A stretch of DNA of 19,340 nucleotides. Source: an uncultured Collinsella sp. (lineage in GTDB: Bacteria; Actinomycetota; Coriobacteriia; Coriobacteriales; Coriobacteriaceae). How positions within the stretch are numbered: position 1 is the stretch's first letter; each line of letters opens with the position of its first letter. Shown here one piece after another: positions 1-7,443 of this stretch. The position numbers were made by a program, and so were the translations under genes. The DNA lies in assembly GCA_900554325.1 (NCBI GenBank), contig USHA01000037.1:1-19340 (forward strand). The letters run 5' to 3'. The notes beneath the pieces are model-generated. The model saw only the letters and a list, made by a program, of their open reading frames with translations, did no database searches and was not told the origin of the DNA.

Positions 1-43
1 GAAACTTAACCCCCGCCCCGGAGCCCAGCGGGCAACCCCTCCC

Positions 44-72
44 TTGTGCTCTATCACGCTAAAGTGTATGAT
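44..72 (+). promoter_or_regulatory. Putative sigma70-type promoter of the amino acid ABC operon
   Basis: A -35-like TTGTGC (44-49) and a -10-like TATGAT (67-72) are separated by 17 bp. This would start transcription near position 79, about 50 nt before the lipoprotein gene. The -10 matches the consensus at five of six positions. TAAAGTG copies lie at 60-66 and 104-110, and the inverted form CACTTTA at 91-97, so a regulator may bind around the start site. Inferred from sequence only. Confidence 0.5.
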
Positions 73-90
73 TCTGAACGTTACATGACT

Positions 91-110
91 CACTTTACTT
101 AACTAAAGTG
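91..110. promoter_or_regulatory. Inverted repeat, candidate operator upstream of the ABC operon
   Basis: CACTTTA (91-97) and TAAAGTG (104-110) form a perfect 7-bp dyad with a 6-bp centre. It lies just downstream of the predicted transcription start. A third copy, TAAAGTG at 60-66, abuts the -10 element. The layout suits a repressor site, but the cognate regulator is unknown. Confidence 0.35.
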
Positions 111-128
111 CCATCAAGGGGGAATACA

Positions 129-989
129 ATGAATGCCGATATGTCTCGTCGTCAGTTTGTTGGTCTAGCCGGCTCGCTCGCCACGGTGCTTGGCCTTGGT
201 CTTGTCGGTTGCGGCGGTGGTGCCGGCAAGGGCTCCGCTGCTGGCTCTGCCGCGGCCAAGGATGTGAAGGGCGCTGCGGAGTCCAAGAAGCTCGTGGTGG
301 GCTTTGACAAGTCCTACCCTCCGTACGGCTTTGTGGGTGACGATGGCGAGTACACCGGCTTTGATCTCGATCTGGCCAAGGCTGTTGCCGATAAGCAGGG
401 CTGGGAGGTCAAATACGAGGCCATCGACTGGGACGCCAAGGATGCGCTGCTTAACTCGGGCGCCATCAACTGCATCTGGAACGGCTTTACCATGGAGGGC
501 CGTGAGGACGACTACACGTTCTCCGAGCCGTACATGCTCAACGAGCAGGTGCTGGTGGTCAAGAAGGATGCGGGCATCAAGGGCTGGGACGATCTTGCCG
601 GCAAGACTGTGATTACCCAGACTGATTCCGCTGCGCAGGACGTGCTTGAGGGTGACCAGAAGGATCTGGCAGCGACGTTTGCCACGCTCGACACGATCGG
701 CGAGTACAACACGGCCTTTATGCAGCTCGAGAGCGGCGCGGTCGATGCCGTGGCGTGCGACCTTTCGATTGCCCAGTATCAGCTTGCCGCCAAGCCCGAT
801 GCCTATACGCAGCTTGATGAGCCGCTGTCCAGCGAGCACTACGCCGTTGGCTTTAAGAAGGGCGACACCAAGTCGGCCGATGCTGTAGCCGAGTCGCTCA
901 AGGCGCTCTACGAGGACGGCACGGTCAAGGACCTCTGCGATAAATATTCAAGCTATGGTCTATCTTTCGATAATTGGGTGCTCAAGTAA
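129..989 (+). CDS. Amino acid ABC transporter substrate-binding lipoprotein (family 3), Tat-type signal
   Basis: This 286-residue protein is the extracytoplasmic receptor of a polar amino acid importer. ATG at 129 is chosen because AAGGGGG (116-122) sits 6 nt upstream; ATG at 141 is a possible alternative. The N-terminus carries a twin-arginine motif (SRRQF, residues 6-10), a hydrophobic stretch and a lipobox LVGC with the lipidated Cys at residue 28, so it is probably a Tat-exported lipoprotein. A low-complexity Gly/Ala/Ser/Lys linker follows. The mature domain starts with LVVGFDKSYPPYGF and includes GFDLDLAKAVADKQ, which fits the family 3 solute-binding signature. Its stop overlaps the permease start (TAATG). 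The family binds glutamine, arginine, histidine, cystine and similar ligands; the substrate cannot be told from sequence. Confidence 0.93.
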   Translation: MNADMSRRQFVGLAGSLATVLGLGLVGCGGGAGKGSAAGSAAAKDVKGAAESKKLVVGFDKSYPPYGFVGDDGEYTGFDLDLAKAVADKQGWEVKYEAIDWDAKDALLNSGAINCIWNGFTMEGREDDYTFSEPYMLNEQVLVVKKDAGIKGWDDLAGKTVITQTDSAAQDVLEGDQKDLAATFATLDTIGEYNTAFMQLESGAVDAVACDLSIAQYQLAAKPDAYTQLDEPLSSEHYAVGFKKGDTKSADAVAESLKALYEDGTVKDLCDKYSSYGLSFDNWVLK

Positions 990-1642
990 TGTCTATTCAG
1001 GTCATGATGCAGATGCTTGGCCAGGGATTCTTGGTCAGTTTGCAGCTGTTTGTGCTGACGCTGCTCGGGTCGATTCCGCTGGGAATTCCCGTGGCGTTTA
1101 TGCGCATGAGCAAAATCGCGCCGCTTCGCTGGATTGCGCGCATCTATATCTCGGTCATGCGCGGCACGCCGCTCATGCTGCAGATGTTTGCCATCTACTT
1201 TGCCCCGTATTACGTGTTTGGCATTTCGCTCACGCCCGATTCCAAGTGGACGGCGTGCGTCGTGGCGTTCATCATCAACTACGCCGGTTACTTTGCCGAG
1301 ATCTATCGCTCGGGCTTGCAGTCCATTCCGCGCGGTCAATACGAGGCTGCCGAGGTGCTGGGCTATTCGCGCGTGCAGACGTTTCTGTATATCGTGATGC
1401 CGCAGGTCGCCAAGCGTATTCTGCCGGCGATGGGCAACGAGATCATCACGCTGGTCAAGGACACGTCGCTGGCGTTTGCCATTGGCGTGGGTGAGATGTT
1501 CTCGACGGCCAAGGCGCTGGTCGCCTCGCAGGTGAGCATGGTGCCGTTTGCGATCGCGGCGCTAATCTACTGGGTCTTTAACTTCGTCGTCGAGATGCTG
1601 CTGGGCGCTGCCGAAAAGAAGCTGGACTATTACCATGACTAA
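989..1642 (+). CDS. Polar amino acid ABC transporter permease (HisM/GlnP type)
   Basis: This 217-residue inner-membrane protein forms the translocation channel of the importer. The chosen ATG at 989 overlaps the stop of the binding-protein gene by one base (TAATG), implying translational coupling; a GTG at 974 in the same frame is less likely. Hydrophobic segments alternate along the protein. The RGTPLMLQ stretch (58-65) and the EAA loop (around residues 119-127, EAAEVLGYS) that docks on the ATPase are typical of the His/Glu/Gln permease family. Only one permease gene is present, so the channel is probably a homodimer. It overlaps the ATPase gene by 8 nt. Confidence 0.93.
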   Translation: MSIQVMMQMLGQGFLVSLQLFVLTLLGSIPLGIPVAFMRMSKIAPLRWIARIYISVMRGTPLMLQMFAIYFAPYYVFGISLTPDSKWTACVVAFIINYAGYFAEIYRSGLQSIPRGQYEAAEVLGYSRVQTFLYIVMPQVAKRILPAMGNEIITLVKDTSLAFAIGVGEMFSTAKALVASQVSMVPFAIAALIYWVFNFVVEMLLGAAEKKLDYYHD

Positions 1643-2399
1643 CTCAGTGATGAAAATCGAAAGCGCGCGCAAGGCGTTTGGCGGCAATGAGGTGCTCAAG
1701 GATATCTCGCTCGAGGTCAAGCGTGGCGAGGTCGTGGCGATTATCGGGCCTTCGGGTGGCGGCAAGTCCACGCTGCTGCGGTGTGCCACGCTGCTCGAGA
1801 CACTCGACGGAGGCTCACTCTCGTTTGGTGACCTTGCCGTTGCGACGGATGCGGGTTCGGGCGCGGTCTATGCGAAGGGCGATGTGCCCAAGCGGGCACG
1901 CTCGCGATTCGGCCTGGTGTTCCAAAATTACAACCTGTTCCCGCACTATACCGTGATGAAAAACATCATCGATGCTCCGATTCGCGTGCTCAAGCGCCCG
2001 CGCGAGCAGGCTGAAGCACGTGCGCGTGAGTTGATCGCGCAGATGGGGCTTACGGGCAACGAGAACAAGGTGCCATGTGAGCTTTCGGGCGGTCAACAAC
2101 AGCGTGTGAGTATCGCCCGCGCCTTGGCGCTCGATCCGGAGATCCTGTTCTTTGATGAGCCGACTTCGGCGCTCGATCCCGAGCTGACGGCCGAGGTGCT
2201 GCGTGTCATTAAAGACCTTGCCGCGCAGAATATGACGATGGTGATCGTGACCCATGCGATGCAGTTTGCGCGCGATGTTGCCGACCGCGTGATCTTTATG
2301 GATGGTGGCCGCATTGTCGAGGAGGGTCCTGCCGAGCAGGTTATCGACCATCCGCGTGAGCAGCGCACCCGTGAGTTCTTGAGCCGTATCGAGGGATAG
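1635..2399 (+). CDS. Amino acid ABC transporter ATP-binding protein (GlnQ type)
   Basis: This 254-residue cytoplasmic ATPase powers the importer. Visible motifs are Walker A GPSGGGKST (38-46), Q-loop glutamine 97, signature LSGGQ (150-154), Walker B LFFDE (171-175), D-loop SALD and H-loop His207. Residues about 66-90 form an extra segment (VATDAGSGAVYAKGDVPKR) between Walker A and the Q-loop, longer than in typical GlnQ. The start at 1635 lies inside the end of the permease gene and has no strong ribosome site of its own, so translation is probably coupled. A second ATG at 1650 is possible. It ends 33 nt before an intrinsic terminator. Confidence 0.94.
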   Translation: MTNSVMKIESARKAFGGNEVLKDISLEVKRGEVVAIIGPSGGGKSTLLRCATLLETLDGGSLSFGDLAVATDAGSGAVYAKGDVPKRARSRFGLVFQNYNLFPHYTVMKNIIDAPIRVLKRPREQAEARARELIAQMGLTGNENKVPCELSGGQQQRVSIARALALDPEILFFDEPTSALDPELTAEVLRVIKDLAAQNMTMVIVTHAMQFARDVADRVIFMDGGRIVEEGPAEQVIDHPREQRTREFLSRIEG

Positions 2400-2432
2400 G
2401 CTCAGGTATTTACTCAACTATTAATTGAGGCG

Positions 2433-2470
2433 AAGCCGCCGCAGGTCTTACGGTCTGTGGCGGCTTTTTG
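2433..2470 (+). terminator. Intrinsic terminator of the amino acid ABC operon
   Basis: AAGCCGCCGCAG (2433-2444) pairs with CTGTGGCGGCTT (2455-2466) over 12 bp with one G-T wobble, followed by a T run to 2469. Confidence 0.9.
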
Positions 2471-2709
2471 TTTGCATCGACGGGGTTCAATAATCGCCTC
2501 ACAAGCTTGTCTCTTCCTCTCGCCGCCTGTATTCATACGTGCGCCGAAAGGTATGCATGGACAGCCGCCCGTGAGGGTAGGGTGGTGGCATAGGACATTT
2601 GGAGGGTGAGTCGGCTCGGCTGCCGACCATGCTGCTCCCGGGATGGCACCGACCGCGAACTCTCCCCGTTGGCGTCGCGCATTGCGCGCGGCCCTGCAAG
2701 GAGGTCATC
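2471..2709 (+). other. Non-coding leader region upstream of the EF-G-like gene
   Basis: No gene is supported here. A weak promoter is possible (TTGTCT 2507-2512, 17 bp, TATTCA 2530-2535), which would give a leader of roughly 165 nt. Three local hairpins can be drawn: GCCGCCC/GGGTGGTGGC (2564-2589, imperfect), GTCGGC/GCCGAC (2610-2627) and CGCGC/GCGCG (2676-2688). The stretch 2641-2657 loosely resembles a T-box core but is not convincing. A strong Shine-Dalgarno AAGGAGGT (2698-2705) precedes the gene. Confidence 0.4.
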
Positions 2710-4785
2710 ATGGGTGCTCCCAAGACCGGTAACGTAAGGAACGTGGTGCTCGTAGGCCAAGGCGGGGTGGGCAAGACTTCACTCGCCGAGGCCATGCTCC
2801 ACCTTTCCGGCAAGACCGCCCGCCTGGGCGGCCACGACGGCACCAAGCCCACGCTCGACTATGACCCCGAAGAGGTTAAGCGTGCGTTTTCCATCTCGAC
2901 GACCATTGCGCCGATCGACTGGAAGGGCGCGCGCATCAATGTGCTCGATGCCCCGTGCTACCCCGATTTTATCGGCGACGCCTTTGCCGCGATGAGCGTC
3001 TGCGAGACGGCCCTGTTTGTGGTCGACGCCGAGGCCGGCCCGCAGCCTACGACGGTTAAGCTCTGGTATGCCGCCGAGGACCTGCGCTTGGCGCGTGCGG
3101 TGTTCGTAAACCGCCTGTCGCGCTCCGAGGCCAGCTTTGCGACCACGATGGACCTGCTGCAGGAGCGCTTTGGCACGCGCCTGGGCGCCGTGACCCTTCC
3201 CTGGGGCGAGGGCGAGGACTTTGATGGCATCATCGACCTGGTGCGCATGAAGGCGCGCCATTGCAACGGCGCCGAAGCCGTTGAGTCGGAGATTCCCGAG
3301 GAGTATCGTGCCCAGGCCGAGGAGGCCCATGACCATCTGTGCGAGCTGGTGGCCGAGGCTGACGACGAGCTGATGATGAAGTACTTGGAAGGCGAGGAGA
3401 CACTGACGCAGGAGGAGCTTGAAGGCCTGCTGTCGAAGGCGATCGCCGAGCGCATCTTTGTGCCGGTCTTTGCGGGCGATTGCATTAAGGAGCAGGGCGT
3501 CAACTCGCTGATGGACGACATCGCCACGTACTTCCCGGCGCCGACGGACTACGGCGAGATGCCGCTCATCGATGGTGATTCGCTTAAGATCTCGAGCGAC
3601 GATGACCGTCCGGTGGCGTTTGTGTTTAAGACGCTGGCCGATCCGCAGCAGGGCCGCATCAGCTTTATCAAGGTGCTGACGGGCACGCTTGAGCCGGGCC
3701 TTGAGCTGATCAACGCGCGTACCCGCAAGAGCGATCGTCTGGCTCACCTGTATGTGATGTGCGGCCGCGACATGACCGAGGTCGGTCACGCCTATGCCGG
3801 CGACATTATCGTGGCGCCCAAGTTGGCGGCAGAGACGGGTGACACACTCTCCATTACCGGTAAGGTCGAGGCGGCGGCGTTTAAGTTCCCCAACTCGCAG
3901 TACCGCATTGCCATCGAGGCCGAGAACCGTGGCGACGAAGAGAAGCTCTATACGTTTATCGAGAAGGCGTGCAAGGCTGATCCGACCATGAGCATCGATC
4001 GTGACGAGGAGACGGGCCAGACTATCATCTCCGCCGTTGGTGAGGCGCAGGTTTCGGTGCTGCTCAACCGTCTGGAGGACCGCACCAAGGTCGCTGCCAA
4101 GAGCGTGCCGATCCGTATTCCGTATCGTGAGACCATTCGCCGCACGGCAAGTGCCCAGGGCCGCCACAAGAAGCAGACAGGCGGTGCCGGTCAGTACGGC
4201 GACTGCTGGCTGCGCGTTGAGCCGCTCATTGGGCCCGACGGCACGAGCGATGGCTATGAGTTTGTGGACGAGGTCGTAGGCGGCCGTATTCCACGTTCGT
4301 TGATCCCTGCCGTGGACAAGGGTGTCCAGGAGACCATGAAGGACGGCATCATTGCCGGCTACCCGCTCACGGGCATTCGCGTGGCTGTGTACGACGGCTC
4401 GTATCACAGCGTCGACTCCAACGAGATGGCGTTCCGTGCGGCGGCTCGCATCGGCCTGCGCAAGGCATGCGCCGATGCCGACCCGGTGGTGCTGGAGCCC
4501 ATCGAGGAAATCACGGTGACTATCCCCGAGAGCTACGCCGGCGCTGTGATGGGCGACATCTCGGCCTCGCGCGGTCGCGTGACGGGTATGGAGACCGATG
4601 AACGCGGCGACACCGTGGTCATCGCCCAGGCACCTCTCGCCGAGCTGACGGATTATTCGACGCGCCTACGCTCTATCACGCGCGGCACGGGCGACTTTAC
4701 CATGAAGCCCGCTGGCTACGAGCAGGTTCCCTATGACGTTCAGGCCAAGCTGGTCGAGCGCTATGAGGAGGGCCGCGCCAAGTAG
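2710..4785 (+). CDS. EF-G-like translational GTPase paralogue (EF-G2 group) with diverged G motifs
   Basis: This 691-residue protein has the length and domain order of elongation factor G: G domain to about 280, the beta-barrel domain II, then domains III-V. Domain IV is recognisable by HKKQTGGAGQYG and the tip-region YHSVDSNEMAF. ATG at 2710 is set by AAGGAGGT 4 nt upstream; an in-frame GTG at 2599 has no such site. The P-loop is intact (GQGGVGKT, 16-23). G3 reads DAPCY (80-84) instead of the usual DxPG, G4 reads NRLS (134-137) instead of NKxD, and G5 reads GDC (256-258) instead of GSA. It resembles the EF-G2 paralogues of actinobacteria rather than the housekeeping factor, which normally sits near rpsL/rpsG/tuf. 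It stands alone between a structured leader and a terminator. Altered nucleotide specificity or low GTPase activity is an inference. Confidence 0.9.
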   Translation: MGAPKTGNVRNVVLVGQGGVGKTSLAEAMLHLSGKTARLGGHDGTKPTLDYDPEEVKRAFSISTTIAPIDWKGARINVLDAPCYPDFIGDAFAAMSVCETALFVVDAEAGPQPTTVKLWYAAEDLRLARAVFVNRLSRSEASFATTMDLLQERFGTRLGAVTLPWGEGEDFDGIIDLVRMKARHCNGAEAVESEIPEEYRAQAEEAHDHLCELVAEADDELMMKYLEGEETLTQEELEGLLSKAIAERIFVPVFAGDCIKEQGVNSLMDDIATYFPAPTDYGEMPLIDGDSLKISSDDDRPVAFVFKTLADPQQGRISFIKVLTGTLEPGLELINARTRKSDRLAHLYVMCGRDMTEVGHAYAGDIIVAPKLAAETGDTLSITGKVEAAAFKFPNSQYRIAIEAENRGDEEKLYTFIEKACKADPTMSIDRDEETGQTIISAVGEAQVSVLLNRLEDRTKVAAKSVPIRIPYRETIRRTASAQGRHKKQTGGAGQYGDCWLRVEPLIGPDGTSDGYEFVDEVVGGRIPRSLIPAVDKGVQETMKDGIIAGYPLTGIRVAVYDGSYHSVDSNEMAFRAAARIGLRKACADADPVVLEPIEEITVTIPESYAGAVMGDISASRGRVTGMETDERGDTVVIAQAPLAELTDYSTRLRSITRGTGDFTMKPAGYEQVPYDVQAKLVERYEEGRAK

Positions 4786-4819
4786 CGTGTGGCGTTGCCT
4801 GCAACATATATGCCGATGC

Positions 4820-4855
4820 AAGGACCGCTCTGGGTAACCCAGAGCGGTCCTTTTT
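4820..4855 (+). terminator. Intrinsic terminator after the EF-G-like gene
   Basis: A perfect 15-bp stem (4820-4834 with 4838-4852) with a TAA loop is followed by five T residues (4851-4855). On the other strand there is no T run, so it chiefly serves the plus-strand gene. Confidence 0.95.
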
Positions 4856-4914
4856 GATCCCTGGGGGACGGAGGAAAACAGATCATCTTTGGGTTACGGG
4901 TGGCGCGGTCGGCA

Positions 4915-5898
4915 CTAGTCTCCGGATGCCTGGTTGCGACCGGTGGCGTAGTCGATCTGCACGTGCGGCTGCAGGTTGTAGCAATATACGTGGAAGCAGA
5001 GGGTCTTGCCGTGGTCCTCGACCGATTGCGCCTCAAGGCGCACGCCACGGCAGACAAGTTCCTCTTCGTTATACATGGGCGTGACGCGGTAGAGCACATG
5101 GTTGCCCGTGTCGCGGATGTAGCCGAGAATCTGCTCTTCAAACGGCAGCATGCCCGTCTCGTTGAGATAACGCGTGCCGGTGAGGAGATTCTTGCGGTTG
5201 GCGTTTTCGCCGCAGAGCGACCAGGCGATGAGGTGACAGCGGTTGTAGAGGCTCTGGCCCGGAATAAAGTCGTAGCGCTGCTGGCGCCAGCCGGCAGGGT
5301 GGATACGCGAGATATCGCCGCGCTCGCCTTGACCGAGTGATTCGGGGCCCACGCAGGCAAGCGCTTTGCGGGTGCGGCCCAAGCTGTCGAGCTTGGAGAA
5401 CTTCTTAAAGCAACCCTCTTCTGTAGCGCGCTCGTATTCATCGAGTGTGAATGATGGCGTGCCGAGCGGGTGCGTGCTGTCGGCGCGAAGGGCAACATAG
5501 GGGTTGCCGGCGTAGTCGGGAATGCTGCTGAGATAAACACCGCGGGCGCGGTTGAGGTCGGGGTTTTCGACCTCGTCGATGGGGGTGGCGGCGCTGTCCG
5601 CGGAAGCGCCGTCGCCGGTGTCGGTTGCGGCGGAATCGGAGCCATCGCCAGAGTCTTGGCTATTTTGAGAGTCCGAGGAGCTCGCTGTTCCCGATTCGAG
5701 TCGGGCAACCAGGTCCGCCTCGTCGTCGGTGCGGCTGGGACTCTCGTCTTGCTTCTCGGCCAGAGCCGCTGCCTGCTCATCGCTTTGCGGCGACAACAGC
5801 TTGGGCGCCCCGTCGAGCGACCCTGTGAACAGCGCAAACCCCAGCACCACGGCGGTGCCGATGGAAAGTACTTGCTTGTAGGCGGACTTGCGCGACAT
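4915..5898 (-). CDS. Exported DNA/RNA non-specific endonuclease (EndA/NucA-like)
   Basis: This 327-residue protein starts with a basic N-terminus and one hydrophobic segment (about residues 10-28), a signal peptide or membrane anchor. A Ser/Asp/Ala/Gly-rich low-complexity linker (about 40-110) follows, then a C-terminal nuclease domain. The motif YNRCHLIAWSLCG (218-230) occupies the place of DRGH in the beta-beta-alpha-metal nucleases; His222 is the expected general base and Asn237 in NRKNL the expected metal-site residue. The first Asp and the Gly of DRGH are replaced by Asn and Cys; NRxH variants occur in streptococcal secreted DNases. The start is supported by AGGAG 5 nt upstream. Likely role: degrading extracellular DNA or handling incoming DNA; no competence gene is adjacent. 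Confidence 0.88.
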   Translation of the reverse strand: MSRKSAYKQVLSIGTAVVLGFALFTGSLDGAPKLLSPQSDEQAAALAEKQDESPSRTDDEADLVARLESGTASSSDSQNSQDSGDGSDSAATDTGDGASADSAATPIDEVENPDLNRARGVYLSSIPDYAGNPYVALRADSTHPLGTPSFTLDEYERATEEGCFKKFSKLDSLGRTRKALACVGPESLGQGERGDISRIHPAGWRQQRYDFIPGQSLYNRCHLIAWSLCGENANRKNLLTGTRYLNETGMLPFEEQILGYIRDTGNHVLYRVTPMYNEEELVCRGVRLEAQSVEDHGKTLCFHVYCYNLQPHVQIDYATGRNQASGD

Positions 5899-5931
5899 GG
5901 AGGCTCCTGGATGGACGGTTGGGAATCTACC

Positions 5932-5940
5932 AGTCTAGCA
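5932..5940 (-). promoter_or_regulatory. Possible extended -10 promoter of the nuclease gene
   Basis: Read on the minus strand, TGCTAGACT fits an extended -10 element (TGn plus a hexamer matching four of six). It would start transcription about 25-30 nt before the nuclease start codon. No good -35 is seen at normal spacing. Confidence 0.3.
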
Positions 5941-5983
5941 GGAGCCGGCAGGGGCCGTTCTGTCGAACAAATGCTTAAGATTT

Positions 5984-6012
5984 GAGACAAACGCTACTGA
6001 TTCATTTGTCCC
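5984..6012. repeat. Imperfect palindrome with GGGACAAA arms after the LacI gene
   Basis: GAGACAAA (5984-5991) and TTTGTCCC (6005-6012) form an 8-bp stem with one mismatch, 5 nt beyond the stop of the minus-strand LacI gene. On the minus strand no clear T run follows, so termination is uncertain. The arm matches the palindrome at 10393-10423. Confidence 0.45.
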
Positions 6013-6017
6013 GCGGT

Positions 6018-7028
6018 CTAGATCGAGGTGGAGTCGAGCCAGTTGAGCTTGCACTCGAGAATGCGCTGCTCGCCGGGTTCGCTGCTTCCGTCAAGTAGGG
6101 CGAGCAGCATCTCGGCTGCTTCGCGACCTTCTTGGTCGACGGGCTCGATGATGGTGGAGACGGTCGGTGTGGTGAGATTAGTCCAGTCTTCGCAGTTGAG
6201 TCCCAAAAGGCCGATTTGCTGCGGAAGCAGATGGGCCATTGGCTGGAGGGCCTTGTAGACACGGGGAAGTGCCCACTGATTTTGCACGAAGATAAGGGTT
6301 CGCTTGGCGGGATTGAACTTGAATTTAAAGTATTCGGTGAGCTCGTTGATTGACGGCTTGTTGTGATCGATGGGAATCGCTTTGTAGAGCTGCCCGTTCG
6401 CTGCCAGCGCCTCGGCATACCCCTGAAAACGCTCCATGCGGGTGCGCATTTCGGTCATGTTGGCGGCAATGGAAAAGAAATCTTCGTAGCCGGCGTCGAG
6501 GAGTGCCTGTGTGGCGTTGTACACGCCGTCGTAAAGGTTGGTTTTGATCCAGCTGGTACCTGGGCTATAGATGGCCGCATCGAAAAAGACGACCGGCTTG
6601 CCGGCGCGTCTAATGCGGTCATGCACGGCTTTGAAGTTTGCCGTGGGCTGGATGATAAAGCCATCGACGCCCAGCGAGAGCATCTTGTCGACGTACATGA
6701 GCTCGGTCTCGGGGTTAAAGTTGCTCGTGCAAACGACCGTCTGGTAGCCCGCGGGGAGCATGACCTGCTCCATGCCATTGAGAACGAGCCCCGCCCATTT
6801 GTTGGTGTTATCCAAAATGATGATGGCAATGACGTGGGTTTGCTTGCCGGTGAGCGTCTGCGCTTGGGCGTTGGGAACGTATCCGAGTTCCTTAATGACG
6901 CGCGCGATTTTGTTCTGCGTCTTCTCGCTAAGCTTTTCTCGTTTGTCGTTGAGGTAATACGAGACGCTTGCCGTCGAGGTTCCCGCCTCTCGAGCGACGT
7001 CTGCGATCGTAACGCGCTGTTTTGCCAC
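6018..7028 (-). CDS. LacI-family transcriptional regulator, probable regulator of the divergent PTS operon
   Basis: This 336-residue protein has the LacI-type helix-turn-helix at its N-terminus (RVTIADVAREAGTSTASVSYYLN, about residues 5-27) and the hinge region (YVPNAQAQTLTG). A periplasmic-binding-protein-like effector domain follows (HVIAIIILDNTNKW onward). GTG at 7028 is chosen because AAGGAG lies 5 nt upstream and the product then begins at the normal family position; an ATG at 7064 would add 12 residues with no ribosome site. It is divergent from the sugar PTS operon, and LacI-like half-sites lie in the shared 415-bp region. The effector is unknown; a phosphorylated hexose is a reasonable guess. 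Confidence 0.92.
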   Translation of the reverse strand: MAKQRVTIADVAREAGTSTASVSYYLNDKREKLSEKTQNKIARVIKELGYVPNAQAQTLTGKQTHVIAIIILDNTNKWAGLVLNGMEQVMLPAGYQTVVCTSNFNPETELMYVDKMLSLGVDGFIIQPTANFKAVHDRIRRAGKPVVFFDAAIYSPGTSWIKTNLYDGVYNATQALLDAGYEDFFSIAANMTEMRTRMERFQGYAEALAANGQLYKAIPIDHNKPSINELTEYFKFKFNPAKRTLIFVQNQWALPRVYKALQPMAHLLPQQIGLLGLNCEDWTNLTTPTVSTIIEPVDQEGREAAEMLLALLDGSSEPGEQRILECKLNWLDSTSI

Positions 7029-7250
7029 AGCGACTCCTTCCGACAGATGAGCATTTTCCAACATGATGACTTTGAGTCTTGGTGAAGGATACGCTTCGGT
7101 GAGCGGCTTTTTCCTTTCATATGAGTATGCAACAAATGCGGCATACGGGTGGGGTCGAAATTTGTGACCGGCATGCGCATCTGCCGTCTACCGAGAAAAT
7201 CAAATACTTCTTGACTTTTGAAATCGAGGGCAAAATCGCAGGATTCATTT

Positions 7251-7283
7251 TTGGTTAAACGCATAACTAAATCGCATAACCAA
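7251..7283. promoter_or_regulatory. Candidate LacI-family operator pair
   Basis: TTGGTTA (7251-7257) and TAACCAA (7277-7283) form a perfect 7-bp inverted repeat. Within it, CGCATAAC occurs twice (7260-7267 and 7273-7280). The first copy completes a 14-bp dyad GTTAAACGCATAAC with a central CG, the usual form of LacI-family sites. The site lies upstream of the predicted PTS promoter, next to the divergent LacI gene. Confidence 0.5.
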
Positions 7284-7313
7284 CGCTCTGACCTGCGCGT
7301 TTACTGAAATAAG

Positions 7314-7343
7314 CTGGCATTAAGAAAAACGAGCACCTATATT
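7314..7343 (+). promoter_or_regulatory. Putative promoter of the PTS operon
   Basis: CTGGCA (7314-7319) and TATATT (7338-7343) are spaced by 18 bp. This predicts a start near 7350 and a leader of about 95 nt before EIIBC. The hexamers match the consensus at four and five positions. Confidence 0.4.
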
Positions 7344-7443
7344 GTTCTTGTCGAAAAGACAGCAAGTCCAAACGGCAGGGGATGCTCCGGAGGCCTCCGC
7401 AAACGGTGTCTTGCGCACGCAACTCTATGAAAAGAGGGAAGCA

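Larger units (their letters stand above)
7029..7443. other. Divergent regulatory region between the LacI gene and the PTS operon
   Basis: This 415-bp stretch holds no supported gene. It contains the dyad GTATGC/GCATAC (7125-7146), LacI-like operator sequences (7251-7283), a candidate promoter for the PTS operon (7314-7343), and a leader with a 12-bp perfect palindrome CGGAGGCCTCCG (7388-7399). TTGACT at 7211-7216 looks like a -35 but no matching -10 is seen at normal spacing. Confidence 0.5.

Noticed and set aside
2641..2657. T-box-like sequence (TGGCACC then ACCGCG) upstream of the EF-G-like gene
   Set aside because: The core differs from the T-box consensus TGGNACCGCG by an insertion, no stem I specifier arrangement was found, and an EF-G paralogue is not a usual T-box target.
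2779..4407. 542-codon minus-strand frame opposite the EF-G-like gene
   Set aside because: Antisense shadow of a well-recognised protein; no ribosome site or recognisable motif.
7211..7239. TTGACT as the -35 of the PTS operon promoter
   Set aside because: No acceptable -10 hexamer lies 16-18 bp downstream; the pair at 7314-7343 is better.
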